Assembly (NCBI GenBank): GCA_037176885.1
Contig: JAWWNJ010000049.1
Coordinates: 744,001-808,000, forward strand
Origin: Favolaschia claudopus
Taxonomy: Eukaryota; Basidiomycota; Agaricomycetes; Agaricales; Mycenaceae
Length of the DNA stretch: 64,000 nt
Direction: 5' to 3'
Made by a program: the position numbers and the translations under genes. The notes beneath the pieces were generated by a model. That model was not told the DNA's origin, did no database searches, and was given only the letters and a program-made list of their open reading frames with translations. Positions 1 to 14,596 of this stretch are shown in pieces (positions within the stretch are counted from its first letter, which is position 1; the number at the start of each line of letters is the position of its first letter).

Positions 1-285
1 AGGAATGGCGGTGAGTTGGGTTCAGAATCTTTTCGGAGAACTGTCTTACCGGCGCGTCTAGCGGGAGCAACGCGTCCAACGCGTCCGTCGGTGGTGGTGG
101 AAGGCAAGAAGTACGCGATCACCTGATCGGCCTCCACCCCTGCCATTTCTTCACCCAATCCTCACCGCTGGCTCGCCGCTCTCCTTCCACCGCCACGAGA
201 ACAACAATACAATAACCCAAAAAACAACATCGACGTGCTTAAATCTACAAATACATTGCAAAACATCCACTATAAACCTCAGGTT
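1..285. other. edge region, no gene seen
   Basis: No convincing coding exon. Short repeats of a CGCGTCCAACG type occur near position 60-90. The stretch probably holds the 3' flank of the chromodomain gene and the edge of a neighbour outside the window. Confidence 0.4.
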
Positions 286-3200
286 TTATTGCGAGCCGTA
301 CGAAGAATCCACCACAGCGCGTGTGACGTGCATCGAAGCATGATCAGTGAGGTCCTAGTAGAAAGAAAAGTGATTAGTGACCGCAATCATGAATGTGAGA
401 AGGAGCGAGAAACCGACCTGCTGTATGGTAAAAAACGCTCGACAAGCACCATGGACCCCACCCCGCCACCCACATCGATACACCTGCGTATCCCCAGTGA
501 CGAGTTGCTCCGCCTTGAGATTGGCAATCTCCTCATTAGACTCGTTCAGCTGCTGCTCCAGTCTATCCAACTCATCCTGTTTAACCCGCACCTCTTCCTC
601 CAAAGTGTCCACTTGCTTGTTTAGATCCTCCTCGTTCTCAGCGAGATCCTTATACTTCGCCAACAGCTCCGGATGCTCCGCTGCCCTCCTCCTCAACTCA
701 TCATCATTCGTCCGGATAGCCTGCTCCCGCAGGAAAATCGCCTGATTCCGCCAATCCCGAGCCTCCATCTTGAGTGTCTCCTCCCTTGCATCAAACGTCG
801 CCTTCACAAGCGCCAACCCTTCCTTCGTCTGCTCCTCCGCAATCGCCAGCCGCCTCTGCAGATCCTTATTCGTGGCGCTGTTCTCGTCCGCAAAATGCGA
901 CGCCTTCATGTAATATTCCTGGAACACCTCGCGCTGCTGCTCAGCCGCCGCCTTCTCGCGCTGTGCAGCATCGCGCTCTGCTTCCACGGCAGCTCGCATC
1001 TTGCGCTCGGCCGCTAGGAGCTCCTCCGCCGCACGTAATCGCTTTGCGAGATCGCTGTCCGTGTAGGATGCGGCAGCGAGTGCGGGTGCTGGGGCCTGCA
1101 CCTCGGCTGCTTTCAGACGACTTGTTAGAACGACAATCTGTGCCCGTGCTGCAACGAGCATATTGCGCTCTTCTTCGAGTGACCTCTCCAAACGGAGATT
1201 CTCCTCTGACTTGACATTGAGCAAGGACATCGCAGCATCGAGCTGGCGCGGGTCAGCAACCTAATATTGACAATACGTCTTCTCAGTTTTCATTGCGCGG
1301 CTACATATAGGACAACGCACCGCGGGAACGGGCTGAGACTCCGGGGTATTGTGTCGAGTGGAAGCAGTTGGCGGCAGCTCCTCAACCCTGTCAGCCATCT
1401 TGGGCACAGATGTGGATCGCGACTTCGACCTGCCATTCGTCATGACGGTCTGCTTAGTTGCAGGTGCAGCTGAGGCTCGTTCGGAGGCTGCTCGTTGTTC
1501 TTCATTTGACGGGTGCATCTATCCGACGAATAAGTATCGCAGACAGTTAATGCTAGAATAAGGATAAATTACCTGCGCCTCCAGCGATGCACCTTCTTGC
1601 GAATAATGCACCTCGCCCTCCTCATAGTCAGCCTTAGTCCGCTGAATCTCACCATCTTCGAGCAGCCCGTTCTGGGATGGCTCATCATCAGAAGGCGGAT
1701 ACATCTACAGCACGAGCAGGGTCAGGTCTCTGCGCCTCAAGCAACGATGACAGGAATTTGCACACCAATTCGCTATTCTCCAAATCGTCGTCCAAATCCT
1801 GATCTTGCGTATCCAGCTGAGATTTTGGCGCGCCTTCACCCACAACTATATTCAGCTGCGACGCACTCTCCTGCCGCCACGCAACCTTCTCAGGACCGTC
1901 AACATCGTATTCCCCATCCACCTCCGTTTCACGACCCGCCGAACTGCCACCACCAACACTAGGCGCTGCATCCTCCATACTCACATCTCCGTCCGCACCG
2001 GGCACACCGTCATCTTCAGACGGCGGTTCTGCATCCCCCCGATCTTCTTCTTCCTCTGCTTGTTGCCTGTAGAACGCATTAACATCCTGCGTATTCTCCT
2101 CCTCCTCTTGCCTCAACTCGTCCACATCCCCATTCAACAGATGAGGTCGCGGGTGTCCAAAATGCCCGTTCGTCGAAGGCAAAATCACATCCGACTCCGT
2201 CACCATGCTGTCGTCCGCATTGTGAGCTTGTTCTGGTTGTTGTTGTTGCTGCTGCTGAGTCTGCTGTTGCTTGATGATCTGGCTAATCGTCCGCTTGCCC
2301 GGTCTCTGCCGCATATACTCCGCCATCTGTTCCCGGCGAAGATTCCTCTCAGCCGCCGCCAGCTCCTCCCCTCGGCGCCAACGTTCCTGATGCTCCTCGT
2401 CGTCGTCGCTGCAATCCCCCTCGCGCGCCCGCCCTTTACCCTTCTCCTTCTTCTTATCCGCCCCCTTGATCGGCGAGCTAAACTGCTCGATACTGCTCAA
2501 CGGCGCATCTTCCTCACCACCCTCCTCCTCAGCTACCTCGCGCACAGCACGCTTAAACGCCGACCCCGTCATCGCCGGGATGCGCATGAGCGGCTCGACC
2601 GCCGGGGATGGGGGCATCGACGACTTCGACCGCGGGCGCATCCGCGACTTGTAACTCTGCCTGGAGCCCGGAACCACCACGGGGACAGGCGGGGAGGGCG
2701 TCCTCGTGTGCATAGAGCGATCGTCCGCCACAGACTGCGTCTCGGGCACATCGCCGACGCGGTACGAATCGTCATCATCTGCCTTGCGTCTTGACCGTGT
2801 TGCTGGTGGGAGACTGGGCCCGGGAACGTAGTCTGACACCACGGGGGACGGGCCACGTTGCGCGGGGGAAGCAGACGGCGATGGGCTGCGTTCAGGCTCT
2901 TCTGAGCCCGCAGGGTGCTCAGGCTCTTCCGAGCTCGCAGGAAAGAAAAGCGGCGTTTGCGTCGGTTCCGCGATGTCGTGGTCAAACTGGTCCAGGCGAG
3001 CTTGATCGCGCGGGGAGAGAACGGGATGGCGGTCGAGGGAGAACACGCCTATGGGTTTGCGGGGCGAGGAACTTGGTGCCAACTGGTCTTCCTGCTCGTC
3101 GTCTTGGTCAGGAATGTGACTCTGAGGGGGTGTGCGTTTTTTGCGTGGCGGGTCCGACCGTTGGCGGGGAGGTTCAATCGACCGTTCTTTACCCTTTCCT

Positions 3201-3897
3201 CCACTACCCGTAACGCGATCCTGGATGAGTCGGTGTTTCTGTTTGGGTGGATCGAGGAACACAGCGACTTCCTTTTCATCGTCGGAAAGAACCGCGGGGC
3301 GTGATTCCTTAGCAGTTGAGCTCCTTGTCTTGTTTGTCCTTGCACCGTTTCGTTCGTGATCTAATTTGCGCTTCTTGTGAGGTGGTGGAGAAGACTCGCT
3401 GTCAGAAACATGGACCGGAGTCCGGGAGAGCTGGCGCTTCCTTGGAGTTCTTGAGATGGATTCGTGGTCTTCGGGTTTTACGGTTGTAGAACGAAGAGAA
3501 CGCGAACTAGGAGCAACTGAAGGTGCTTGACGCGACGTTGACGCAGAAAGTGTCGATTTGCGCGGCTTGCCACCTTTACTAGCTGTTATTGATTGTGAAT
3601 GATCGAGATGCGGAGAGAATACATATAAATGAACACACCCTTGCGCTGCTTGTCTTTTTTAGCCTGTGCTTTCTTAAGCTTCCATTCCTGAACCGTATCG
3701 TCTGTTACATCGTGCTTGCTGACCCAGCTAGGCTTCCACGGTTTACCGTGCTCGTCCTCGCCTGCCCATTCAACAAGATATTGACCTTTCCGCTCCTTTA
3801 GTATTCCTTTTGTTGGCCAGAGAGTTTCTTCATCGTCTTCCCGGGATGAAAAGGGCGTTTCGCGGTCCGAAATCTCAATGATTTCGGCTTCCGACAT
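286..3897 (-). CDS. chromodomain protein with long disordered middle and C-terminal coiled coil
   Basis: Six exons: 3897-3639, 3582-1766, 1704-1573, 1518-1321, 1260-418 and 354-286. The introns are 54-63 nt, and the joined exons give 1105 aa. Residues about 26-75 form a chromodomain (LWPTKGILKERKGQYLVEWAG, then KPSWV), the methyl-lysine reader fold of heterochromatin proteins. The middle (about 90-700) is charged, Ser/Pro/Glu-rich low complexity with a poly-Gln run near 2230-2270. The C-terminal third is a long coiled coil with heptad-like Glu/Arg/Leu repeats. The last intron has an alternative 5' site at 483, also in frame, giving a protein 22 residues shorter. By family knowledge it should act on chromatin. 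I know no named protein with this layout, so the partner and role are open. It shares a 295 bp divergent promoter region with the gene at 4193. Confidence 0.75.
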
Positions 3898-4192
3898 CTG
3901 AAGTGGATCCCCGGGTGGCTAATATGTATTTCTTTTGTTGACAAGGGGCCAGAAAGGCTGAGAATGAGCGCAAGATCCAAGTTAAGCGCCGCGAAGTGTG
4001 TTGAGCATGTCCAAGTTCGAGTGTCACAGACTGTGACGCGTGACATTCGAAACTTGAGCCCACAACTCTTTTAGCTTGAACAACTCTGAGTCTTCACTGA
4101 CTCCAGCAAATACAGTTTTACCCAGCCTCACCCCAAATCTCCATCCTTGCTCTTGATATTGAGGCCCCAGGGAAGCTCTGTTTCTACGAGAA

Positions 4193-4564
4193 ATGTCGCC
4201 CGCGCGAGTACCAAAGCTTCGATCCCAAATTTTGCGGGCTTCTCTGACGCCGCCCAAACCACTGCCATATCATCTCGCGGACTCCGTCGAAGACCAAATA
4301 AAAAACGAAAAGCACTTGCGGATGCAGCAAATACGCAATCAGCGGCAAAGGGTCAACTCTGGGGCCGATTTTTTGTCAAAGTTGTTGGTAGACGAAGAGA
4401 GGTTAAAAGATTTGTCGAGGCGGGCGAATGAGATGACAACGATGATTGAGGATGCGAAGAAAAACAACCGGTACGCTGGGGGTACTGAGGATGCAACCTC
4501 TGCGGTGGGTGAGACGGCCGATGTGACGGCGCCCGGGGGAAACGGCCGCAAAGACACGGCTTGA
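4193..4564 (+). CDS. small coiled-coil protein, function unknown
   Basis: Single-exon ORF of 123 aa starting at ATG 4193. The N-terminus is basic and Pro-rich. Residues about 30-90 are a charged amphipathic helical stretch (EDQIKNEKHLRMQQIRNQR, then LLVDEERLKDL), probably coiled coil. The tail is acidic, Gly/Thr-rich and disordered. There is no signal peptide and no catalytic motif. It is divergent from the chromodomain gene across 295 bp. I do not recognise the family. The coding assignment rests on ORF length, amino-acid composition and position. Confidence 0.55.
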   Translation: MSPARVPKLRSQILRASLTPPKPLPYHLADSVEDQIKNEKHLRMQQIRNQRQRVNSGADFLSKLLVDEERLKDLSRRANEMTTMIEDAKKNNRYAGGTEDATSAVGETADVTAPGGNGRKDTA

Positions 4565-5641
4565 CCGCGATTTGTTGTCTGCGAGGTGTGTCTGCAAACT
4601 ACTACAAGAATCATATCCTCATAACTCTCCTTTTGCAGCCGCTAATTCGACGCGCTACCCACTGCGCTGCATATGCAGCGGATTTCCCATTCGCCCGAGA
4701 AGGAACTCTATTCATTTGTGGGGCCATTGCATTACTCGAATATTCAAGCCACCTCCACCGACTTGTCCGGATACGGCGTCTACTTCATATTCCTCTGACC
4801 TTCACGGCGATCTCCTACTCAAGTGACGCTGTATCTATTCACCCCTGCTCTTCGCCAGTCCGTCTAGTCCTTCGTGACATCGCTCCCAATCCAGCGGAAG
4901 CTCTCCATGTCGCACGGATGAAGGAGAGGGACGGCAACATGAGCACATTGATGAATCACCCCTCCCATTCAACTCCGCACGGCTTCTCGACGGAAACCTC
5001 CACTTTGTGAGCCGAGCTGCTCCGTTGGAAGCTTCCACTTGGCTGTATGGTACAAACTTCAGGGTCAGTTCTGGGTTGGGGCTTGTGGGACGGTCAGGCC
5101 AACATACATGCTCTACTGCAGATGTGTCACAAGGGCTTGATGGGCTGGTACACTTTCAGCATCTCGATCCTGCCCAAGATATTGAGGTGGGACGTGGCAG
5201 CAGTCTCAATGATGAACAGCTTGTCACCCGTTCCCTCAATGGCCAGAGGGAGTTCTGACCTGCTACAAAGGATACAAGTAATCCATAGATCTATAGCAAT
5301 CACAGAAAACAACAGTATTTAATGGGCTCACAATTGACTGCTGGTGAGGAATGCCCTGTATCTGTATTCTGCGCACTCGGACTATGAAATAGCCCTCGGA
5401 ATGCCAAAATCTGATATTATTTTCACCTTCGTTTTGTTTTCTCAATGGGGTTAGGGTTAAGTTTTTAGGGTTAGCTTTGGGGTTAGGAACCAACCTTAAC
5501 TGTAACCACCACCTTGTCGCGCGATTTACTCGTGTTCTACCTTTCATTCCACATCTGCAGTGCATTCGACGCGTGCATAGTCCACTGTATTGTTAGGAAA
5601 TCCTTGAATCACCGATTTTTCTCTCTCTGGCGACCTGATGC
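4565..5641. other. intergenic region with telomere-like tract
   Basis: No gene recognised. The ORFs here have no coherent composition and no family match. The only notable content is the degenerate TTAGGG tract listed separately at about 5446-5488. Confidence 0.5.
5446..5488 (+). repeat. interstitial telomere-like TTAGGG tract
   Basis: About 43 bp with three spaced copies of GGGTTAGGG or TTTAGGGTTAG type sequence. TTAGGG is the telomere repeat of most basidiomycetes. The tract is short and degenerate, and it lies inside a gene-rich region. Confidence 0.6.
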
Positions 5642-8355
5642 ATGTCTACTACATCCTGGCTCCAGCGCAAAGTTCGCCTACGAACGCTTCTCAAGACCAC
5701 AACGGACGGTGAGGAGGAATGCGGCCGTGCGCTCGATCGTATTCTGCACGGACAGAACGTCATCGGCAAGACTGGTTTGTCCCTGGCCTATACACTTCAA
5801 GAAATGTCCAATCTGAACACGGTTTGCGGCAGCGAAGACCGCAGAGATCGATGCGCTACGCTTTCAGGACGCTGACTTGCAGCTCGTTGGTGCGTTGGAA
5901 AGAGGACAGTTTGGTTTGGTGCGTTTCCACGAGTTGTATAGCATCCTCTCCGATGTTGATCTATGCATCGGTAGATTGACGTCGTAAAATGCCACCTCGA
6001 TGGCAAGATGTACGTTCGCAAGGCCGTCGAGCGGCGTTTTGCGATGCGTGTGCGGGAGGTGCGTCTCATCGACTCAGATTCTCCTCTCGAGAGTTGATCA
6101 CACGACAGCAATGTTCCCCGCAATTCGAGCGCGACATCCTTCTCCGGGCACGCCTCAGCAATTCCATCTGCGCGCCCCATCTACTCTGTGCATTCCAAAC
6201 CCCCACCCATCTCAATCTCGTCATGACATACGGCGAGGGCGGCTCGCTTTGGGATGTCCTCGAATCGAGCCCCCTAGGCGGACGCGTCACGGAAGAGGAC
6301 ATGGCATGGTGGACTCCGCAGGTCGTCAACGCTATCAATTGGTGTCACGAGCAGGGGTTTGTGCATCGGTACGCATACTTGAGTATCTCGTCAATCTCCG
6401 CTGCTGATGCGCAGACAGCGACATAAAACCTCACAACTTCGTTCTCACCCCCTCCGCACACGTTCTCCTCATCGACTTTGGCTCAGCTGCGCCGCTCGTG
6501 GGGCCGGAAAGACGCGTCCCCAAGAGACACTGCTTGGTGCCCTGTGGCACCTGCGACTACATCGCCCCAGAGATCTTGCACGCACATGAGCAGGCGCTCG
6601 TTGCCCTCGAGATGGAATTGGCGGCCGAAGAGGAAGGCGTGTCGAGAGTGGCGGAGAATTCGCGGCAAGATGAAGACGGGTATGGGTTCGAGGTGGATTG
6701 GTGGAGCACTGGCGCGATGTTGTACGAGATGGTGTACGGGGTTGCACCGTTCTTTGCCACGGACATACGGCAGACGTACCAGCGGATCGTGCAGCATGAA
6801 GTGTGTTCATTTTGTAATCATGCGTGTCTTGCCTGACTGGTTCGAGTTAGAGGAGTTTGCGCTTCGATTCAGCCGTACACGTCTCCGCTGTATTCCAGGA
6901 TTTGCTCCGTCGGTGAGTGTTTGTGGTCTTGGTCTCTATTGCGTGTGCTAATCAGACATCAGCTTTCTCACTCATGCTGACCGCCGCATTGGACGAGGAG
7001 GCGTCCACGAAATACATCACCATCCCGCTTTCGTAGAAGTCAATTGGACCACCCTGGGAATAGGTAAATGAATTATCATTGCTTTGCTCTCGTACACTCT
7101 CGTCTCATGGATCGTTCTGATAGAAGTCGCACCGCCTGTTCTCCATCTCCCCCAATTTACATACGCTGAACCCTCGATCGTGTCGCAAGTCGAGCAAGAC
7201 AGCTCAGTTTCGCAACCCTTCGCGTTTTCCGCGTTATTTCAGTCCTCGCCGATGAGTGTTGCCTCCCCTGCCGTTGCATCTCAGGCCACGCCGCAACGAG
7301 CGAGTGTTAGTAGCTCTGCCGCGCCTGACGATGCGTTCATTGGATTTTCCTGGGGTCCGCCCGACAACGCGTTCTCAGAAGCTTCGTTCTCTAGCGAACG
7401 CTCCATGTCAAGCCTCCTACGAGAAGCCGATATCGACGATCAAGCGACGCCTCGCCCTCCACGATTAGGCAAAGTCCTCGTCACTCCCAATCCCCGACTT
7501 CTCAGCGTACCAAACCCTTCAACGATCACCCCCGCTCCCACTCGCCTGCATTCCTACCCATTCGTTACGCCCATGCGTCCCGGTATGGGAACGCACCCGC
7601 CTCAAACGATCGCGCGTAGTACTGTGCGGCGCACCACTGGCACTGGTACGGGTACCGCGCGACGTCCTGTTTCAGATCGCGAGGCGATGAAGCAGCTGGC
7701 GGATTGCGTTGGAATGAGCGCAAGAAAAAGGGTGCTAGCGAGTGGAAGGAAGCCGCGTGTTTTACCCGCGATGACTGCGACGACGTTTGCACCGCCGCTG
7801 AATCAGCCCCGGCGGGCGAGTACTTCGAGACGGTCGCTACCACCGCCTGTGCTGATTCCGACGTATGGCGAGTCGTCGCAGGGGCGGGCGCGTCCTGCGC
7901 GTGCGTTGACGGGGCCGTCGTCATCTGAGCGGGACACGGAGACGGAGAGCGAGGGGCCGCCGAGCCCGAGCCCGAGTCCGCGGCCGGGTAGCGCGATGTC
8001 GAGGAGGAGTGCGACGCCTACGTTGACGGGGACGTATAATCATACTCCGCGTAGTGCACACTCTGCTGCGATGCTGAGCGGGGCGGCGGCACATTCGGGG
8101 AGTGGCAATTCGCTGAGTGTGCCTGTGCTGCGTTCGCGTAGTGGGAGTGGGAGTGGGAGTATTGGCAGGAGCGGGAGGAGCGTGGAAGTGACAGAGGTGG
8201 TGGCGGCGGATAGTCCGACTTGGGAGGATACCACATTTGATGCGTTGGAGGTGAAGCATGCGGCTATGATGGAGGAGATTATGCTGCTGGAGGAGAGGTT
8301 GGATCAGTTCTCTTCTGCTTTTGTTGAGGGGCGCCGGCGTCACTCGAGCAGGTGA
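5642..8355 (+). CDS. AGC-family serine/threonine kinase (DMPK/NDR-like)
   Basis: Eight exons: 5642-5774, 5833-5918, 5975-6058, 6109-6368, 6419-6800, 6851-6912, 6963-7063 and 7124-8355. The introns are 50-60 nt, and the total is 779 aa. The kinase domain (about residues 60-440) has a Gly-rich loop GALERGQFG, the ATP-binding Lys in MYVRKAV, catalytic HRDIKPHN, a DFGSAA metal site, CGTCDYIAPEI for the activation segment and APE region, and an acidic insert before EVDWWSTGAMLYEMVYG. The C-lobe ends with DRRIGRGGVHEIHHHP, the AGC signature, followed by PxF-type text. The catalytic residues are all present, so it should be active. DFGS and GGSLWD favour the DMPK/ROCK/NDR branch over PKA. Residues about 450-740 are Ser/Pro/Arg-rich and disordered. 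The C-terminus ends in a short amphipathic coiled coil (MMEEIMLLEERLDQF). Confidence 0.85.
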
Positions 8356-8822
8356 AGGGAGCAAGGCGGTGTGTTTATGGGAATGGTTGTATCGATAACA
8401 TTTCTGCCGTCTGGTGCGTTTAGAACAACGCTTTCTCTCCTTTACAATGATGATGCAGTGTAATTTAGGCTCCGAATAATGCTGTATCCGCCTAGAGATT
8501 GTACTATATACATGTACGCCTCTTGTAATATTATGCTAACTTTCAGGGACGCTGCTAGCCATCTTCAAGTCGAAGCAACCTCGAGGGTCACAGATTTCTT
8601 CTGATCTTCCTTTCTTCATCTACAGCTGTGATGCCTGTCTTCGCCGTCGAGTCGTGGAAACAATAGTCTCCCTTGGGCCCAATATATACCCACCGTCGAC
8701 AGCTTCGAACTCTCATGGAATCCGGCCGCCTGTAGCCAAGCTTCCGAGCTAGGAATGGAGCCACGCCGCGCAGCACGACAAATGGGCTGGGCAGATCGTA
8801 CCACTAACCTCCTCCACCCAGC
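8356..8822. other. intergenic region
   Basis: No gene seen. It holds the 3' flank of the kinase gene and the 5' region of the membrane-protein gene. Confidence 0.4.
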
Positions 8823-9824
8823 ATGCCTCGGTACACAACCCGCGTACGCAATGTCGTTCACAGGCTCGTACACTCTGAGCTCCCGCTGGCTGCGCCTCGC
8901 GTTGTGTTCTCGCTCTTGCTGTTCGTCTTCTCGATTGTTTCGGGCGGATTGTGTTTGAAGGTCTGGACGAAGTGAGTGTTGAGGGTGATCTAGCCTGCGG
9001 ATTCTGCTAATGGGGCACAGACACCATACCTCACAAAAGCATCTCAACGAGAACCTTCCGTCAGGGATCTCTGCTGGGCTTGCATACCAGGGTCGGCTAT
9101 TCATTATCTATGTGACTGCCAGACTGACGCGCTGCACAGATGTACGAACAACCTCTATCCTGCTCTTCGTTTCGAATCACCTAGTTACGTTCCTCTCCTC
9201 CCATATCGCCATCATCATCCTGCACGATGTCTTCAAGATCATCCCGCCTTTCGTCCTCCGGCGGGTCGTTAAGAAGCCTCCGACGAAACCCTTGTCCAGT
9301 GTCACTCTCCCATATCAAGTGGCTGGGTTGTTGGGTAGCAGCATTTGTCTTGTAATGTCAGCATCGTTCCATACCCAGTTCGTGTTCACCCGCGTCGGGA
9401 AGCTCGTTGTGCGGCAGGATGGGATTGAGGCAGTCCCGGAGACGGTGGCGATGGTACAGAGTATCCTTGATCGATTGGGTTTTGGGTTGAGGTATCGTGA
9501 TGTGCAATACAGTGAGTTCTCGCATTCCTCTGCAGCGTTTGAGGAGGCGCTAATCACGGGAATGTAGTCCGAATTTCTGCGGAAATGCCTTGGCCGGCGG
9601 TGTTCTTTGCGGTTGGTGCGAATGTATTGACGGGCGTAGCGTGGTACAGATTCAGATGTGCATGTGCTACCGCCACAAGCGCCGAACAGGATGGAGAGGC
9701 GGATAGGGAGACCGCGACGAATTCGGAGATGTCGGAAAAATCGCTGCCAGTCGGAATTGAGGACGTGGACCCGGAAAAGAATCTGAAGGGCGGGAAAGTT
9801 GAAATTCATGCACAAGAAGTGTAG
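8823..9824 (+). CDS. four-pass membrane protein, function unknown
   Basis: Four exons: 8823-8971, 9021-9091, 9140-9511 and 9568-9824. They give 282 aa in continuous frame. Hydrophobic segments lie at about residues 27-49 (VVFSLLLFVFSIVSGGLCL), 78-108, 125-147 and 213-233 (PWPAVFFAVGANVLTGVAW). The tail is acidic and charged and probably cytosolic. I see no catalytic motif and recognise no family. The start at 8823 is the first ATG that keeps the first membrane segment in frame. The coding call rests on four clean introns with preserved phase and on hydrophobic periodicity. Confidence 0.65.
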
Positions 9825-11460
9825 ACTGCTTCAGGACCTGTGAATTATGGAGTTCGGCTTTGAACTACATTTCCCTGAGGTGAAGGCGGGACCTCATGCA
9901 GAGTGGGCACCCTCCCAGCCGCCGGCCAGCGTCAATTTTTGTTCGCCGCGGCAAGTTGTGATCATCGCGCAAACTTTGCTCAATGTTGCCTCTTCTTTCT
10001 TGACTCGGCTCAGCATCTTGTTTCCCTCTCTCGCCATCTGCTTTGAACCTCGTCTGGTATATGTATCTGAATACGGGCTCATGTTCTGGGCGTATACTCT
10101 TGTCGATGACATTGTATTCTGATTCCTGTGGCGGGAGAAGTCGACGCGGAGTTGGAATACCGCCTACGAGCACATGAGTGGTGCTACAGAAGGTTTTTCT
10201 CTGAGACAAAACTCACCAATTTTGTCTAGTGTATCCGATGACTGTAGCCGTTGTACAACCCGTCACCCAACATCAAGCACCCAGAATATATAAATTGGGA
10301 CCAACGTTCGCAGAAATTCTCTCTCTTCGGGTTACGGAACATGGCAGATGGTCTCCGGCCCTGAGAACTGGAGCTCTGCCGCTCTGGCTCATTGATTTGT
10401 GTACGCCTGGTCTTTCTACCTTCAGGCTAACATCAACTCAGACGCTATCATGTTTTTCAACCTTAGGCGCTTGTAGCGAAACTGAACCACTTTGCGCTAG
10501 CTTTCTGGCTTTCGAATTAAGGACCCCGTGGCTCGTACTTTGTCCTTGGCTATGACTGTCTATGCTAGTCAGTCCATGACAAATTCAACAGTGAACATCA
10601 AGGTGAACATGCCTGCGAGACTTCCTTCAACTCATTTGCTTTCAAAGCTGGCGATTTAATGTTTCGCTACGCAATACTCAGGTGATATAAATGTGAGTGT
10701 TTGTCTGCTCATACCGCCGTAGCAATAAACGAAGAAAGTAGAACAACCGCGCAAGATGCAAGGAAGATGTCAGAGCTGAGGTCGAGTGTACATTAGATTT
10801 GTTGCTGCATCCAGACACTCCCACTTTGTGTTCAGCTTCGCGCATCAACTCACTGACTCTGCTCACTTGCTGAATTTTTGTGTTTCTAGGTCACTCGACG
10901 CACATGAACTTCATCTCATGATGTCATTCAAGTTCAAATCTCCTGGTGCGAACTTCGAGCGATCTCATCTTGAAAATGATGTCTTACAGGCAAAGGAATA
11001 TTTTGCCTACCAACGTCTCTTTCTGAATTTCTGAAGTACTTTTTGGAGCCGACCATAACACCTCACGAAATTACACGGTGGATCCTGGTCAGTGGCGGAT
11101 CCCAGAGATCGCCAAATTTAGCAGCGCAAGTTGATGGCCTGCCTTGGCCGCGGCCCGGTAAGCCAAGACAATGATGTGATCAGTATTGACTTCCTTCGGC
11201 CGTATGTGCCGAGTAGTTGCACAAGACTCTAGACGGACCCCTAAATTGCGCTTTGACCCTAGTCTTCATCCCTGCCAGTTCCCTCTGTATGCCCCGACTA
11301 TCTTTTTGTCTCTCCACCCCGCCAACCTACCTGGGAGCCGCTCAATTGGATGAACTGTGTTTGATGATTCAACCGGCTACATGCGCGGAGAAGAGATAAG
11401 GAGTGTATTCCCAGATAACACACCTTTTTAGCGCTTGTTCTTTACCTCAGCCTTCAAACT
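9825..11460. other. intergenic region, 1.6 kb
   Basis: No gene recognised. An isolated TATATAAAT box at about 10286 has no supported ORF behind it; the next ATG at about 10340 opens only seven codons. The rest looks like ordinary spacer leading to the SRPK gene at 11461. Confidence 0.4.
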
Positions 11461-13716
<2,256 letters not shown>

Positions 13717-13859
13717 TAGTCGGTGTAGAGAATCTAGGCCGGAAATGTTGGGCAGCATCGTGCTCGGCTGACATTACCGCTTCGCATCCTCAAGACAGTG
13801 GCCTTGGGCGCGAGATGAGAGGCAAATTTACCCTGCGCAACGAAAAAATGCAAAAACGT

Positions 13860-13948
13860 GGACACACAGGGAGTTGAACCCTGGACCGCTTACAATACCT
13901 TACATTGTGAGTGCAAAGCAAGAATGATAACCACTACACCATATGCCC
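13860..13948 (-). tRNA. tRNA-Ala (anticodon TGC) with about 17-nt intron
   Basis: Read on the minus strand: a GGGCATA acceptor pairs with TGTGTCC, then come a D-arm, an anticodon stem CTTGC with loop TTTGCA, an intron of about 17 nt, the closing stem GTAAG, a five-base variable loop and a T-arm CAGGG-TTCAACT-CCCTG. Without the intron it is 72 nt. The loop gives anticodon TGC (Ala). A shifted loop would give TTG (Gln) with poorer stem pairing and a pyrimidine at position 37. The intron sits after position 37, as in nuclear tRNAs. No CCA is encoded. Confidence 0.8.
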
Positions 13949-14596
13949 ATGCTTCTGACTAGCCCGTTGTATCTGTGTAGCGCATTGGAAATCTTATGCG
14001 GACCTCTAAATCCCCGAGAATCTCCAAAAAGCAACTAACTTTCAGGAAGTGACAGAGAGTCGAGAGATCGAGATCGACTCGATAGTTCCGGTACTGCCTT
14101 TCAGAATCCTTCCACAAGAAAATGGACAGTGACATCACTGTCTGACCCCGGACACCAATATTGACATCAATCACGACAGATCACGACGCGCGGTTCGGGA
14201 TGATCGCCCATGTCCCGCAGCATCCGCGCCCAAGAACCTACACCCTTGGCAATAGAATGGCCCAAAGCCTCTCAACGCCCTGTAATCCGTGTTCTCCGGT
14301 GGTCAAGGGCCCTCGGAGGCTCAAGCTCGGGCACAAGCTGTTACGTGGAATACCTGGATGGGGGATCGAGGAAGTTCAACCAATCCGTACCTGGAGGATA
14401 TCGAAATTTCCCCAACAACGTGCGTCCCAATATCGGACTCGGCCCGCGCTGTTAACCCGAGCTTGAGTGTCGAAAATGATTGCCAGTATCGCTTATGGGG
14501 ATGTCGACTATCTCTTGTCCTCCGCTCTCATCTCATAATCTCAATTCTTCTTGACCGACGAATATCAGCAACGTCGACCACGGAAAAAAGGAACAG
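13949..14596. other. intergenic region upstream of the MFS gene
   Basis: No gene supported. Short ORFs overlap on both strands without recognisable content. Confidence 0.4.

Noticed and set aside
2791..3304. Long plus-strand ORFs opposite the chromodomain gene
   Set aside because: Antisense shadows of a low-complexity Arg/Ser/Pro coding exon.
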